Assembly: GCF_005503695.1 (NCBI RefSeq)
Contig: NZ_SCMU01000001.1
Location: 248,001 to 312,000 of the forward strand
DNA from: Sphingopyxis sp. 2PD
GTDB taxonomy: Bacteria; Pseudomonadota; Alphaproteobacteria; Sphingomonadales; Sphingomonadaceae
Reading direction: 5' to 3'
Length of the DNA stretch: 64,000 bases
The notes under the pieces were generated by a model. The model ran no database searches and had not been told where the DNA came from. It saw only the letters and a program-made list of their open reading frames with translations. The position numbers were made by a program, and so were the translations under genes. Positions 47,388 through 56,522 of the stretch are shown one piece after another. How positions within the stretch are numbered: the stretch's first letter is position 1; each line of letters begins with the position of its first letter.

Positions 47388-48947
47388 TCAATTCACCATC
47401 CGCTCATATCCCGCCCAGTATGGCGCGCGCAGATCCTTGCGCAAAATCTTGCCGCTCGCGTTCCTTGGCAACGCATCAATCACATCGACGCTGCGCGGGC
47501 ATTTGAAGGGCGCGATGCGTTCGCGCGTCCAGGCGATGATGTCGGCTTCGTCGATCGTCATCCCGGGCTTGGCGACGCAGACCGCCTTCACCGTCTCGCC
47601 CCATTTGTCGTCGGGGATGCCGAACACCGCGACCTCCTGCACCGCAGGGTGACCAAAGATCGCGCTCTCGACCTCGGCGGGATAGATATTCTCGCCGCCC
47701 GAAATGATCATGTCCTTCATCCGGTCGTGGATGAACAGATAGCCGTCGGCGTCCATATAGCCCGCGTCGCCGGTGCGGATCCAGCCGTCGGCATCGACGG
47801 TCTTTGCCGTCGCTTCGGGCAGGTTCCAATATCCCAGCATGTTGTTCGACGATCGGGTGACCACCTCGCCCACCTCGCCCACCGGAACTTCCGCGCCATC
47901 TGATCCCAAAATCCTGATCTCGACCCCCGGCAGCGGCTTGCCCGCCGACCGCATCCGCGCATTGCCCGCGGGATCATGATCCTCGGGCGGCAGCATCGAG
48001 ATCGTGCCGGTCGTTTCGGTCATCCCATAGGCCTGGATGAACTGCGCCCCGAACATCTGGATGCACTGGCGCAGCAATTCGAGCGGGATCGGCGCGGCGC
48101 CGTACAGGATATATTTGAGGCGGCTGTAATCGACCGTCGCGCAGCGCGGGTGCATGAGCAGGAACTGCAGCGCCGCGGGCACCATGAAAAAGCGCGTTAC
48201 GCCATGTTGCTCGACCGCGTCGAACACCCCGTCGGGGTTGAACTCGGCGAGGATGATGCCGGGCAGCCCTGCGGCGAGCGCCATGATGCCGAGCCCGGTG
48301 CCGCCGATATGCGCGCATGGCATCGCGACCAGCACCGCCTCATCATCCTCCCATTTGGTATACGGCAGGTCGAGGTCGTTCGAATGTTTGCGCAGCGCGA
48401 ACAGGTTATGGTTCGACAGCACCGCGCCCTTCGGATTGCCGGTCGTGCCCGAGGTATAGAGTTGCAGCACCGCATCATGCGCCGTCGAAGGCGTGAACGC
48501 AGTCCGCGCCGCGCCATCGATCATCGCGCGCGCGGCAGCGGCGTCGACGATCCTGGGGGCGTGGTCGAGCTTGCCAGCCAGCTGATCGGCTATCGTTTCG
48601 AACCCCGGTCCCGCGAACACCAGCTTTGCCTGGGTATCGTTGACGATGAACGCCCATTCGGTCGGCGACAGCCGCCAGCCGATCGGCGCCATCACGATCC
48701 CGGCGCGCGCCGCGCCATAGAAGAGGATGAAATAGAGGTCGCTATTCTTGCCGATCCACGCGATCCGGTCGCCCTTGCCCAAGCCCGCGGCAATCAGCGC
48801 CGACGCGACCTTCGCCGTCGCTTCGTCGAGCTGTGCGTAGTTATAGACGCGATCTTCTTCACGCAGCGCGACGCGGTCGGGACGCTCGCTGGCCCAATGG
48901 GTCAGGAATTCATCGAACGTGAAAAGCTCCGAAACGTCGCGGGGCAT
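47388..48947 (-). CDS. Acyl-CoA synthetase (AMP-forming, class I adenylate ligase)
   Basis: The ATG at 48947, after GGAGAG, gives 519 residues. Motifs: LQLYTSGTTGNPKGAVLS, YGMTETTGTISML, GWIRTGDAGYMDADGYLFI, DRMKDMIISGGENIYPAEVE and RNASGKILRKDLR with the catalytic Lys. Overall pattern is that of FadD3/long-chain acyl ligases used in lipid or sterol catabolism. It stands alone; substrate unknown. Confidence 0.9.
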   Translation of the reverse strand: MPRDVSELFTFDEFLTHWASERPDRVALREEDRVYNYAQLDEATAKVASALIAAGLGKGDRIAWIGKNSDLYFILFYGAARAGIVMAPIGWRLSPTEWAFIVNDTQAKLVFAGPGFETIADQLAGKLDHAPRIVDAAAARAMIDGAARTAFTPSTAHDAVLQLYTSGTTGNPKGAVLSNHNLFALRKHSNDLDLPYTKWEDDEAVLVAMPCAHIGGTGLGIMALAAGLPGIILAEFNPDGVFDAVEQHGVTRFFMVPAALQFLLMHPRCATVDYSRLKYILYGAAPIPLELLRQCIQMFGAQFIQAYGMTETTGTISMLPPEDHDPAGNARMRSAGKPLPGVEIRILGSDGAEVPVGEVGEVVTRSSNNMLGYWNLPEATAKTVDADGWIRTGDAGYMDADGYLFIHDRMKDMIISGGENIYPAEVESAIFGHPAVQEVAVFGIPDDKWGETVKAVCVAKPGMTIDEADIIAWTRERIAPFKCPRSVDVIDALPRNASGKILRKDLRAPYWAGYERMVN

Positions 48948-49048
48948 GGGTTCTCTCTCCTCGATTCGCATCTTTGGCGCGCAATTGGGGAAAGGCTAGC
49001 GGCTGTACGCGACAGGTAAAGCGCGTATCGACAACCCTGTCAGCAACG

Positions 49049-49687
49049 TCAGGTGCGGCGAAAGAGCAGCATCAGATTGTTGGCGGGCATGGCGAGGCGT
49101 TCGGCAAAGCGCAGTCCGGCCGCCGCAGCGGCGGCCTTGACGTCGTCGAGCTGGCGCAGCCCCCACGCCGGATCGCGCGCGCGTAGGCTGGCGTCGAAAG
49201 CTAGGTTGCTGTCGGTCGTCGGCACGTCGGTCTCGATATAGGGGCCGTAGAGGATGAGCGGCGCCCCCGGCGCGAGCAACCGCGCCGCGCCCGCCAGTAG
49301 CCCCAGCGTCGCCGCCCAAGGGCTGATGTGGATCATATTGATGCACAGGATGGCGTCGGCCCGATCGAGCGGCCAGTCTGCCGCCGCCGCATCGAGCGCC
49401 AGCGGCGGCGCGATATTGGCCAACGCAGCCTCGGCGCACCAGGCAGCGATAGAGACCCGTCCCGCGGGATCGGGATCGCTCGGTTGCCAGTCGAGCGCCG
49501 GGAAGGCCGCAGCGAAATGGACGACATGCTCGCCCGATCCGCTCGCGACCTCCAGCACCGTGCCGCTCGCCGGCAGCCATTCGGTCAGCACCGCCGCGAT
49601 CGCATCGCGGTTGCGCAGCGTTGCCGGGGCGTGGCGTTTGTCGTCCCTGCCGCCGTCGCTCGGCATCCACGGCGGTGATGACGCCAT
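49049..49687 (-). CDS. DUF938 SAM-dependent methyltransferase-like protein
   Basis: 212 residues. DUF938 blocks: RHAPATLRNRDAIAAVLTEW, GTVLEVASGSGEHVVHFAAAFP (SAM loop), WQPSDPDPAGRVSIAAW, CINMIHISPWAA and LILYGPYIE. Function of the family is unknown. ATG overlaps the stop of the upstream ABA4-like gene (TAATG). Confidence 0.9.
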   Translation of the reverse strand: MASSPPWMPSDGGRDDKRHAPATLRNRDAIAAVLTEWLPASGTVLEVASGSGEHVVHFAAAFPALDWQPSDPDPAGRVSIAAWCAEAALANIAPPLALDAAAADWPLDRADAILCINMIHISPWAATLGLLAGAARLLAPGAPLILYGPYIETDVPTTDSNLAFDASLRARDPAWGLRQLDDVKAAAAAAGLRFAERLAMPANNLMLLFRRT

Positions 49688-50133
49688 TACGCCTTGGCCT
49701 GCGCCCGCGCGCGCCGGTCGCGCACAATCAGCCAGGCGAACAGCCCGACCGGGCCGACCATCAGGGTCAGGAGCAGAAAGGGGAATTGCGCGACCCGGCT
49801 GAACCCCTTTTGGTCGGCGTCGCGCGCGATCCACATGCCGGTAAACAGGTCGAACGCCAGATAATGAACCCACCCGAGGGTCGCGCCGCCGGGACTATCG
49901 AACAGCTTCATCACCCCCGCCAGCGTCGTGAAATCACCGCCGCCAGGCCCACCGGGATCGATGCCGCCAGTCAGGAAACCGACAATCATCACCGTATAGG
50001 TAAGGCACAGCAGGAACACGCCGGCATAGAGGATCAACGCCAATATCTTTGGCCCGCGCGGCAGAAAGGCGAGCGCGATCCACGCCGCAACGGCCCAATA
50101 GTTGGCGATCAGAAAGATTGTGTCCCAGCTCAT
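49687..50133 (-). CDS. ABA4-like (DUF4281) membrane protein
   Basis: 148 residues, four predicted membrane helices: TIFLIANYWAVAAWIALAFLP, ILALILYAGVFLLCLTYTVMI, GWVHYLAFDLFTGMWIARDA and FLLLTLMVGPVGLFAWLIVR. The HYLAFDLFTGMWIARDA block is the DUF4281/ABA4-like signature. Plant ABA4 is needed for neoxanthin synthesis, so a role in xanthophylls is possible in this carotenoid-making group, but bacterial members are uncharacterised. ATG 50133 follows GGAGG. Confidence 0.88.
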   Translation of the reverse strand: MSWDTIFLIANYWAVAAWIALAFLPRGPKILALILYAGVFLLCLTYTVMIVGFLTGGIDPGGPGGGDFTTLAGVMKLFDSPGGATLGWVHYLAFDLFTGMWIARDADQKGFSRVAQFPFLLLTLMVGPVGLFAWLIVRDRRARAQAKA

Positions 50134-50152
50134 CGCGCCCTCCCCTTTATCG

Positions 50153-50228
50153 GTCATCCCGGCGAAGGCCGGGATCTCATCCTATCATCATGACGCACCG
50201 GCGAGATCCCGGCCTTCGCCGGGATGAC
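50153..50228. repeat. Perfect 26-bp inverted intergenic repeat
   Basis: Arms at 50153-50178 and 50203-50228 are exact complements with a 24-base loop; each arm carries CCCGGCGAAGGCCGGG, itself palindromic. This core is a widespread alphaproteobacterial intergenic repeat. It lies 6 bases past the gcvPB stop and may serve as its terminator. Confidence 0.85.
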
Positions 50229-50234
50229 GATCGA

Positions 50235-51785
50235 TTATAGATCACCCTCCCAAGCCAAAACCGGCTTGCGCGCCGCCGCCGTCTCATCCAGCCGCGCGCG
50301 CGGCGCGAAATGCGGGGCGGTTTTCAGCGCCGGGTCGCCATTGCGCGCGCGCATCGCGATGCTGCGCAGCGCGCCGATGAACTGGTCGAGCGCTGCCTTG
50401 CTCTCGGTCTCGGTCGGCTCGACAAGCATCGCCCCGTGGACGACGAGGGGGAAATAGACCGTCATCGGATGATAGCCCTCGTCAATCAGCCCCTTGGCGA
50501 TGTCGAGCGTCGAGAAGCCTTCGGCGAGCCCCTTGTCGCTGAACAGCGCCTCGTGCATGCACGGACCCGACGCCGCGAACGGCGCGTCGAGAACGTCCTC
50601 CAGGCTGCGCAGCACATAGTTGGCGTTGAGCACCGCATCCTCGGCAACCTGCTTCAGCCCGTCGGCGCCATGGCTGAGGATGTAAGTCAGCGCGCGGGTG
50701 AACATGCCCATCTGGCCGTGGAAAGCGGTCATGCGGCCAAAGGTCTGCGGATGATCCTCGCCCGCGCTTTCCTCTTCGATCAGGCGGAAGCCTTCGCCCT
50801 GCTTCGTGACGAAGGGCAGCGGCGCGAAGGGGGCGAGCGCCTCCGACAGCACGACCGGCCCCGAACCGGGTCCGCCGCCGCCGTGCGGGGTCGAGAAGGT
50901 CTTGTGCAGGTTGATGTGCATCGCGTCGACGCCGAGGTCGCCGGGGCGCACCCGCCCGACGATCGCGTTGAAATTGGCGCCGTCGCAATAGACATAGCCG
51001 CCCGCGGCGTGGACCGCGTCGGAGATCGCCTTCATCTCGCGCTCGAACAAGCCGCAGGTGTTGGGGTTGGTGATCATCACCCCCGCCACGTCGGGGCCGA
51101 GCCGCGCCTTCAGCGCCTCGAGGTTCACGCGGCCCGCTTCGGTCGCGGGAATATCCTCGACGGTGAAGCCCGCAAAGGCCGCGGTCGCCGGGTTGGTGCC
51201 GTGCGCGCTTTCGGGAACAAGGATCACGCGGCGGTCCTCGCCGCGCGCTTCCAAGGCGGCCTTGATGCAGAGGATGCCGCAAAGTTCGCCATGCGCACCG
51301 GCCTTGGGCGACATCGCGACGCTGTGCATACCCGTCAGCGTGATCAGCCATTCGGCAAGCTCGTGGATCACCGCATAGGCGCCCTGCACCGTCTCCTGCG
51401 GTTGCAGCGGATGCGCGTCGGCAAAGCCCGGCATCCGCGCGACCTTTTCGTTGAGGCGCGGGTTATGCTTCATCGTGCAGCTGCCGAGCGGGAACAGCCC
51501 GAGGTCAATCGCGTAATTCTGGCGCGACAGGCGCGTGTAGTGGCGCACCGTTTCGGCTTCGCTGAGGCCCGGCAGGCCGATCGGCGCGGTGCGCGCGAGC
51601 GCGCCAAGGTCGGCGGCAGGCGCCGCTTCGTCGAAATCGACCCCGGTGGTTTCGGCCCCGCCGATCTCGAAGATCAGCGCTTCCTCGAGCATCAGCGCGC
51701 GGTTTCCGGTAAAGGTCGCGGTGTCGTCGGCGCCGCCAGCGACGTTCATTTCGGGGCGCCAGCCGGCGCGGTTGAGCGCGGTCAT
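50235..51785 (-). CDS. gcvPB: Glycine dehydrogenase (decarboxylating) subunit 2
   Basis: P-protein beta half, 516 residues. PLP lysine K295 in [18 protein letters not shown]; other blocks [31 protein letters not shown] and [11 protein letters not shown]. With GcvPA it decarboxylates glycine and loads the aminomethyl group on GcvH. Start overlaps the gcvPA stop by 4 bases. Confidence 0.97.
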   Translation of the reverse strand: MTALNRAGWRPEMNVAGGADDTATFTGNRALMLEEALIFEIGGAETTGVDFDEAAPAADLGALARTAPIGLPGLSEAETVRHYTRLSRQNYAIDLGLFPLGSCTMKHNPRLNEKVARMPGFADAHPLQPQETVQGAYAVIHELAEWLITLTGMHSVAMSPKAGAHGELCGILCIKAALEARGEDRRVILVPESAHGTNPATAAFAGFTVEDIPATEAGRVNLEALKARLGPDVAGVMITNPNTCGLFEREMKAISDAVHAAGGYVYCDGANFNAIVGRVRPGDLGVDAMHINLHKTFSTPHGGGGPGSGPVVLSEALAPFAPLPFVTKQGEGFRLIEEESAGEDHPQTFGRMTAFHGQMGMFTRALTYILSHGADGLKQVAEDAVLNANYVLRSLEDVLDAPFAASGPCMHEALFSDKGLAEGFSTLDIAKGLIDEGYHPMTVYFPLVVHGAMLVEPTETESKAALDQFIGALRSIAMRARNGDPALKTAPHFAPRARLDETAAARKPVLAWEGDL

Positions 51786-53140
51786 GCCAGCACCTCCTTC
51801 AGCGCCGCGGCAAAGGCGGCAATATCATCCTCGGTCACCGTCTCGGTGACGGCGACGACGAGGCCGTTCGCGAGCGCCGCATTGTCGGGATAGAGGCGGC
51901 CAAGCGAAACGCCGCCAAGGACGCCCTTTTCGGCCAGCTTGTGGACCACCGGGCGCGCCTCCGTCGGCAGCAGCAGGGTGAATTCGTTGAAATAGCTGTC
52001 GTTCATCACCGACACGCCGGGGATTTTGGCGAGTTCGGCCGCGGCCTTTTTCGCGCGGCCATGGTTGATCGCGGCAAGCTGGCGCAGCCCCGCTTCGCCG
52101 AGCAAGGTCATGTGGATGCTGAAGGCCAGCGCACAGAGTCCTGAATTTGTGCAGATATTGCTCGTCGCCTTTTCGCGGCGGATATGCTGCTCGCGCGTCG
52201 AGAGCGTCAGCACGAACCCGCGCTTCCCATTCGCGTCGACCGTCTCGCCGCAGAGGCGCCCCGGCATCTGGCGGACATATTTGGACTTGCAGGCAAACAG
52301 GCCGACATAAGGCCCACCGAATTGCAGCCCGACGCCCAGCGACTGTCCTTCGCCCACGACGATGTCGGCACCCATTTCGCCCGGGGCCTTGATCAGCCCG
52401 AGCGCCACGGGTTCGGTGACCACCGCCACCAACAGCGCGCCCGCCGTCTGACACGCCGCGGCGAGCGCGGTCATATCGTCGATGCGGCCGAGAATGTCGG
52501 GATATTGCACGACGACGCAGCTCACATCCTTGTCGATGCTGGCAGCAAGCGCCGCCCAGTCGGTTCCCGCGTCGAGGCCTGGGTCGCCATCGACCAGCAC
52601 GTCGCCGGTATATTTCGCCATCGTGCGCGCGACGCTGCGGTAATGCGGATGCAGACCGGTCGACAGCAGCGCCTTGTTCCGCTTGGTGACCCGCCGCGCC
52701 ATCACGATCGCTTCCCAGCAGGCGGTCGATCCGTCGTACATCGATGCATTGGCGACATCGGTGCCGAGCAGGCGCGCGACCTGCGACTGGAATTCGAACA
52801 GCATCTGGAGCGTGCCCTGCGCGATTTCGGGCTGGTACGGCGTGTAGGCGGTCAGAAACTCGCCGCGCTGGATCAAATGATCGACGCTGGCGGGGACGTG
52901 GTGGCGGTACGCCCCGGCGCCCAAAAAGAAGGGACCGTCGCCCGCCGCGCGGTTCTGGCGCGACAGCGCCGCCATGTGGCGTTCGACCGCGAGCTCGCTG
53001 GCGTGCAGCGGCAGACCCGCGATCGGGCCGTCGAGCCGGGCATCGACGGGAACATCGGCGAACAGATCGTCGATCGAGGCAGCTCCGATGGTCGCAAGCA
53101 TCGCGCTGCGGTCATCGGACGTGAGGGGGAGATAACGCAT
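51782..53140 (-). CDS. gcvPA: Glycine dehydrogenase (decarboxylating) subunit 1
   Basis: P-protein alpha half, 452 residues: [71 protein letters not shown] and a C-terminal [15 protein letters not shown] block. The two-gene P-protein is the rule in many bacteria with separate subunits. It follows the glycosyltransferase gene by 3 bases. Confidence 0.97.
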   Translation of the reverse strand: MRYLPLTSDDRSAMLATIGAASIDDLFADVPVDARLDGPIAGLPLHASELAVERHMAALSRQNRAAGDGPFFLGAGAYRHHVPASVDHLIQRGEFLTAYTPYQPEIAQGTLQMLFEFQSQVARLLGTDVANASMYDGSTACWEAIVMARRVTKRNKALLSTGLHPHYRSVARTMAKYTGDVLVDGDPGLDAGTDWAALAASIDKDVSCVVVQYPDILGRIDDMTALAAACQTAGALLVAVVTEPVALGLIKAPGEMGADIVVGEGQSLGVGLQFGGPYVGLFACKSKYVRQMPGRLCGETVDANGKRGFVLTLSTREQHIRREKATSNICTNSGLCALAFSIHMTLLGEAGLRQLAAINHGRAKKAAAELAKIPGVSVMNDSYFNEFTLLLPTEARPVVHKLAEKGVLGGVSLGRLYPDNAALANGLVVAVTETVTEDDIAAFAAALKEVLA

Positions 53141-53143
53141 GAA

Positions 53144-53926
53144 CTACTCCACAGAAGAATCTGGTTTTGGGGAGAAAAGCTGAACGGTGTCGGCAAGAGT
53201 GCCGGAAAAGATCGCCGGGCCGGCGTGCGTCGTGCGAATCCACGGCGCGAGCCAGATGCGAAAGCCTGCATCGCGCACGCGGCGGCAAAAGGCATAGTCG
53301 TCGGAAAGCAGCGCCTGGCTTTCGGGCTCGATATAGGGGCAGAAAAAGGCCGGGACGATTTCACCGACGCCATGCGCCTGTCGCTCGGCAGGGTCGGGCC
53401 GGAACACGAGGTCGGGCAGCGCCGCCGCCATGCCTTCCAGCACTGCGCGGCGGATCAGCATCATCGCGGTGCCGAGCCGCGTCAATTCGACGAGGTCGGT
53501 CAGCTTGAAATTCTGCTCGGGATTCAGGAAATGCAGCGCAAAGTCGCCGGTATAGCGCGCCAGGTCCGCCGGGTTACCCTTCGCCAGCCCCTGTTCCACC
53601 GCGCGCGCGACATTGGCCCAGTTGATCATCCGCCGCGGATAGGCGCCGCCGAGCACCCCGCAGTCGGGGTTCGCCTCCATCGCACGCACTAGCGAAAACA
53701 CGTCGTCGGCCGAAAAATCGATGTCGGCATCGATGAACAGCAAATGCGTGCAATCGCTCGCCAGGAACATCGCGGTCAGCATGTTGCGCGCGCGGGTGAT
53801 CGACGGCTGGTAGAGGATGAACTCGAAGCGCACCGAAATGCCCGCCGCCTGGGCGCGCAGCGCGAGCGCGAGCGCCGCGCGGACATAAGTCCCCTGCGCC
53901 CCCTCATAGATCGGGGTCGCCACCAT
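53144..53926 (-). CDS. GT-A-fold glycosyltransferase-like protein inside the gcv operon
   Basis: About 260 residues from ATG 53926 (MVATPIYEGAQGTYV). A GT-A pattern is visible: RFEFILYQPSITRARNMLT, then a DxD block LLFIDADIDF, then GVLGGAYPRR and LSDDYAFCRRVRDAG. The frame extends back to a TTG at 53992 within repeat-like CCCTCCCCCCAAGGGG sequence, which I judge less likely as a start, but the ATG lacks a good ribosome site, so the start is uncertain. No signal peptide. Substrate unknown; nothing links it chemically to glycine cleavage. Confidence 0.7.
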   Translation of the reverse strand: MVATPIYEGAQGTYVRAALALALRAQAAGISVRFEFILYQPSITRARNMLTAMFLASDCTHLLFIDADIDFSADDVFSLVRAMEANPDCGVLGGAYPRRMINWANVARAVEQGLAKGNPADLARYTGDFALHFLNPEQNFKLTDLVELTRLGTAMMLIRRAVLEGMAAALPDLVFRPDPAERQAHGVGEIVPAFFCPYIEPESQALLSDDYAFCRRVRDAGFRIWLAPWIRTTHAGPAIFSGTLADTVQLFSPKPDSSVE

Positions 53927-54010
53927 CAGGCGGCAGTTGGCAAGGGCGGCGTCCGTGGCGATTGCATTTTCTCCATAAACCCCTCCCCCCAAGGGGAAGG
54001 GATGAAATCG

Positions 54011-54382
54011 CTAGAGCGCGTCGCAGAACGCCTTGTACGCGGCGGCGTCCATCAGGCCGTCGAGCTGGCTCTTGTCGCTCAGCGTCAGTCGGAAGAACCA
54101 GCCTTCGCCTTCGGGATCCGAGTTGACGAGCGCGGGATCTTCCTCGAGCGCGCTGTTGCCTTCGGTCACCGTGCCATCGACCGGGGCGTACACGTCGCTC
54201 GCCGCCTTGACCGATTCGACCACCGCGGCGTCGCCGCCCTGGCTGAGCTCGGCGCCGGTGTCGGGGACTTCGACGAACACGATGTCGCCAAGCTGGCCCT
54301 GCGCGAAATCGGTGATGCCGACCGTTGCGACGTCGCCGTCGACATCGATCCACTCATGCTCTTCGGTATAGTAACGCGGCAT
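54011..54382 (-). CDS. gcvH: Glycine cleavage system H protein
   Basis: 123 residues. Lipoyl lysine K59 in [15 protein letters not shown]; start [22 protein letters not shown] is typical. It shuttles the aminomethyl intermediate between P, T and L proteins. Three bases after gcvT. Confidence 0.97.
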   Translation of the reverse strand: MPRYYTEEHEWIDVDGDVATVGITDFAQGQLGDIVFVEVPDTGAELSQGGDAAVVESVKAASDVYAPVDGTVTEGNSALEEDPALVNSDPEGEGWFFRLTLSDKSQLDGLMDAAAYKAFCDAL

Positions 54383-54385
54383 CGG

Positions 54386-55552
54386 TCAAGCTCCTGTTTT
54401 ACGAACATAATTATGCGGAACAAAGGGCATGGCGGCGACGGTGCAGGCGACGCGCTTGCCGCGCACCTCGGCCGCGACGGCGGTCCCCGGCGCCGACAAT
54501 CCGGTCGGCACATAGCCCATCGCGATCGGCGCGCCGACGCTGGGCGCAAAGCCGCCCGACGTCACGACGCCGATTTCGGTGTTGCCATCGAACAATTTTG
54601 CGCCTTCGCGCACCGGCATTTTGCCATCGACAAGCAGGCCGACCCGTTTGCGCGGGGCGCCGTCTGCGAGATGACCGAGGATGCGCGCGGAACCCGGGAA
54701 GCCGCCTTCCTCACGCCGGCGTTTGCTGATCGCGAACGCCAGATCAGCCTCGACCGGATCGATCGCCGGGTCGAGATCATGGCCATAGAGCGGCAGCCCC
54801 GCCTCAAGCCGCAGCGAGTCGCGCGCCCCCAGCCCGATCGGCTTGACCTCCGGCTCAGCGCACAACAGATCGGCCACGGTTGCCGCGGCGTCGGCTGGGA
54901 TCGAAATCTCGAACCCGTCTTCTCCGGTATAGCCCGACCGGCTGATCGTCGCCGGCACGCCGCCGATCTGAAACGCGCCAAAGCGCATAAAAACGAGCGC
55001 CGACAGTGGCCATTCTCCGGTCACGTGGCGGCCCAGCGCCGCCGCCGCGCCGGGGCCTTGCAGCGCCAGCAACGCCTGATCGTCAAGATGATTGATCACG
55101 ATGTCGTCGGGCAGATGCTCACGCAGATGGGCGATGTCGTCCCATTTGGTGGCACCGTTGACGACCAGATACAGATAGTCGGGCCAGCGCGAGACCATCA
55201 GGTCGTCGAGAACGCCGCCGTCCTCGGCCAAGAGCAGCGAATAGCGCTGCATTCCAAGCTGCAGCGTCGACAGGTCGATCGGCAGCAGGGTCTCGACCGC
55301 GGCATGGAGCGCTGCCTTGTCGCCGCCCGCGTGCGACAGCAGCAATTGCCCCATATGGCTGACATCGAATAGTCCGGCGTTTTCGCGCACCCACAGATGT
55401 TCGGCCATGATGCCTTCATATTGGATCGGCATCCAGTAGCCGGCGAACTCGACCATCCGTCCGCCCTTCGCGCGGTGCCAGGCGTCGAGCGGCAGCACCT
55501 CGGTCGCTGCCGCGATCGCGCCGTCCTCATCCAGTTGTTCGGTTTCGGTCAT
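54386..55552 (-). CDS. gcvT: Aminomethyltransferase (T protein)
   Basis: ATG 55552 after GGGAG gives 388 residues. Blocks: MVEFAGYWMPIQYEGIMAEH, GLFDVSHMGQLLL, ALLALQGPGAAAAL, SRSGYTGEDGFEISIP, GLGARDSLRLEAGLPLYGHD. The longer frame upstream runs into the riboswitch and is ignored. It releases ammonia and passes the one-carbon unit to tetrahydrofolate. First gene of the operon. Confidence 0.97.
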   Translation of the reverse strand: MTETEQLDEDGAIAAATEVLPLDAWHRAKGGRMVEFAGYWMPIQYEGIMAEHLWVRENAGLFDVSHMGQLLLSHAGGDKAALHAAVETLLPIDLSTLQLGMQRYSLLLAEDGGVLDDLMVSRWPDYLYLVVNGATKWDDIAHLREHLPDDIVINHLDDQALLALQGPGAAAALGRHVTGEWPLSALVFMRFGAFQIGGVPATISRSGYTGEDGFEISIPADAAATVADLLCAEPEVKPIGLGARDSLRLEAGLPLYGHDLDPAIDPVEADLAFAISKRRREEGGFPGSARILGHLADGAPRKRVGLLVDGKMPVREGAKLFDGNTEIGVVTSGGFAPSVGAPIAMGYVPTGLSAPGTAVAAEVRGKRVACTVAAMPFVPHNYVRKTGA

Positions 55553-55610
55553 GTCAGTCTCCCGCGGTTGCACGGCGGATGCGCGGCGGGGTGCCGCGCC
55601 TTTCGCCATG

Positions 55611-55806
55611 CCCCCTCTGTCACGGGAACCTGAGAGTTTTCCCCCGGCGCGCCGGGGTTACCCCTTCGGTGGTCCCAGCAATGAGCCGGAACGCTTTCCA
55701 GAGTGTCCGTTCCAGCCTGCGCGGTCCTGCTGACCTGAGAGTTTCCGGGGCGGTTGCTCCTTCGGTGGTGAGGCGCCGGTTGCCCTGCCCTCACGCTCTC
55801 CCGCGC
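55611..55806 (-). promoter_or_regulatory. Tandem glycine riboswitch
   Basis: On the minus strand two aptamers follow each other. The first has GGGAGAG at its base, CACCGAAGGAGCAAC and GGAAACTCTCAGG; the second has CTCTGGAAAGC, CACCGAAGGGGTAAC, AAAACTCTCAGGT and ends at ACAGAGGGGG. Both carry the CCGAAGG and ACTCTCAGG glycine-aptamer cores. It lies 59 bases before gcvT and should turn the operon on when glycine is plentiful. 55807-55874 holds nothing else I recognise. Confidence 0.95.
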
Positions 55807-55874
55807 GGCCGGTCGAATCTCTTTAGGGGAGGCCCGACAGACGCTGCGAGCCTTGGCGCTGCCCCCGGGCGGAG

Positions 55875-56522
55875 TCAATCGGCGAGCGCGCGGATCGCGT
55901 CGTTTTCGTGGGCATGCACGCCCGAACCGCCCTGCCCCGCCAACCGGACGATCGCCGCGGCGACCTTGTCACCGGGAATCGAACGATAGCGACGAAGGGA
56001 ACCGTGCAGCAACGCATCCATCAGCGGCGCCGCGACCGTCGCCAGCCCCTCGCCCAGTCGCGGCGGCCCGGGCCGATCGCCGGTCAGCAGCCCGGGACGG
56101 ATCAGGTCGAGCCGGTCGAACCCGAGCGCACGCAGGCCATCCTCGGTCTCACCCTTGGTGCGCAGATAGAAATTGCCTGCTTTTGCCGACGCCCCAACCG
56201 AGCTGACGACGATCATGTGCCCCGTGCCGCCTTGCCGCGCCCCCTTTGCCGCAGCGAGGATGAGGTCATGGTCGACCGCGCGAAACGCCGCCTGCGATCC
56301 CGCCTGGCGGATCGTGGTGCCAAGGCAGCAAATCAGGACCGCGGGGCGTTCGTCGGCGATGACGTGGGGCCAGTCGTGTGGCGGTGCGACGCGCGTTACA
56401 TGATGCGGCGCCAGCCCCTCGACCGGTCGGCGCGCGACGATCGTGATGCCGCGATTCCCGAAAGCGTCGATCACCGCGCGTCCGATCAGCCCGGTCGCAC
56501 CGACGATCAGCACGTCAGACAT
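55875..56522 (-). CDS. NAD(P)-binding oxidoreductase (HTATIP2-like atypical SDR)
   Basis: 215 residues: Rossmann start MSDVLIVGATGLIGRAVIDAF, then VLICCLGTTIRQAGS, HMIVVSSVGASAKAGNFYLRTKGETE (catalytic-like Y-x3-K) and LIRPGLLTGDR. Length and blocks match the small atypical SDRs related to HTATIP2/TIP30. Its 5' end overlaps the dgt stop by 8 bases. Substrate unknown. Confidence 0.87.
   Translation of the reverse strand: MSDVLIVGATGLIGRAVIDAFGNRGITIVARRPVEGLAPHHVTRVAPPHDWPHVIADERPAVLICCLGTTIRQAGSQAAFRAVDHDLILAAAKGARQGGTGHMIVVSSVGASAKAGNFYLRTKGETEDGLRALGFDRLDLIRPGLLTGDRPGPPRLGEGLATVAAPLMDALLHGSLRRYRSIPGDKVAAAIVRLAGQGGSGVHAHENDAIRALAD

Noticed and set aside
53926-53992. TTG at 53992 as the start of the glycosyltransferase gene
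   Set aside because: It falls inside repeat-like CCCTCC...GGGG sequence and has no ribosome site; the ATG at 53926 begins at the first beta strand. The choice remains uncertain.
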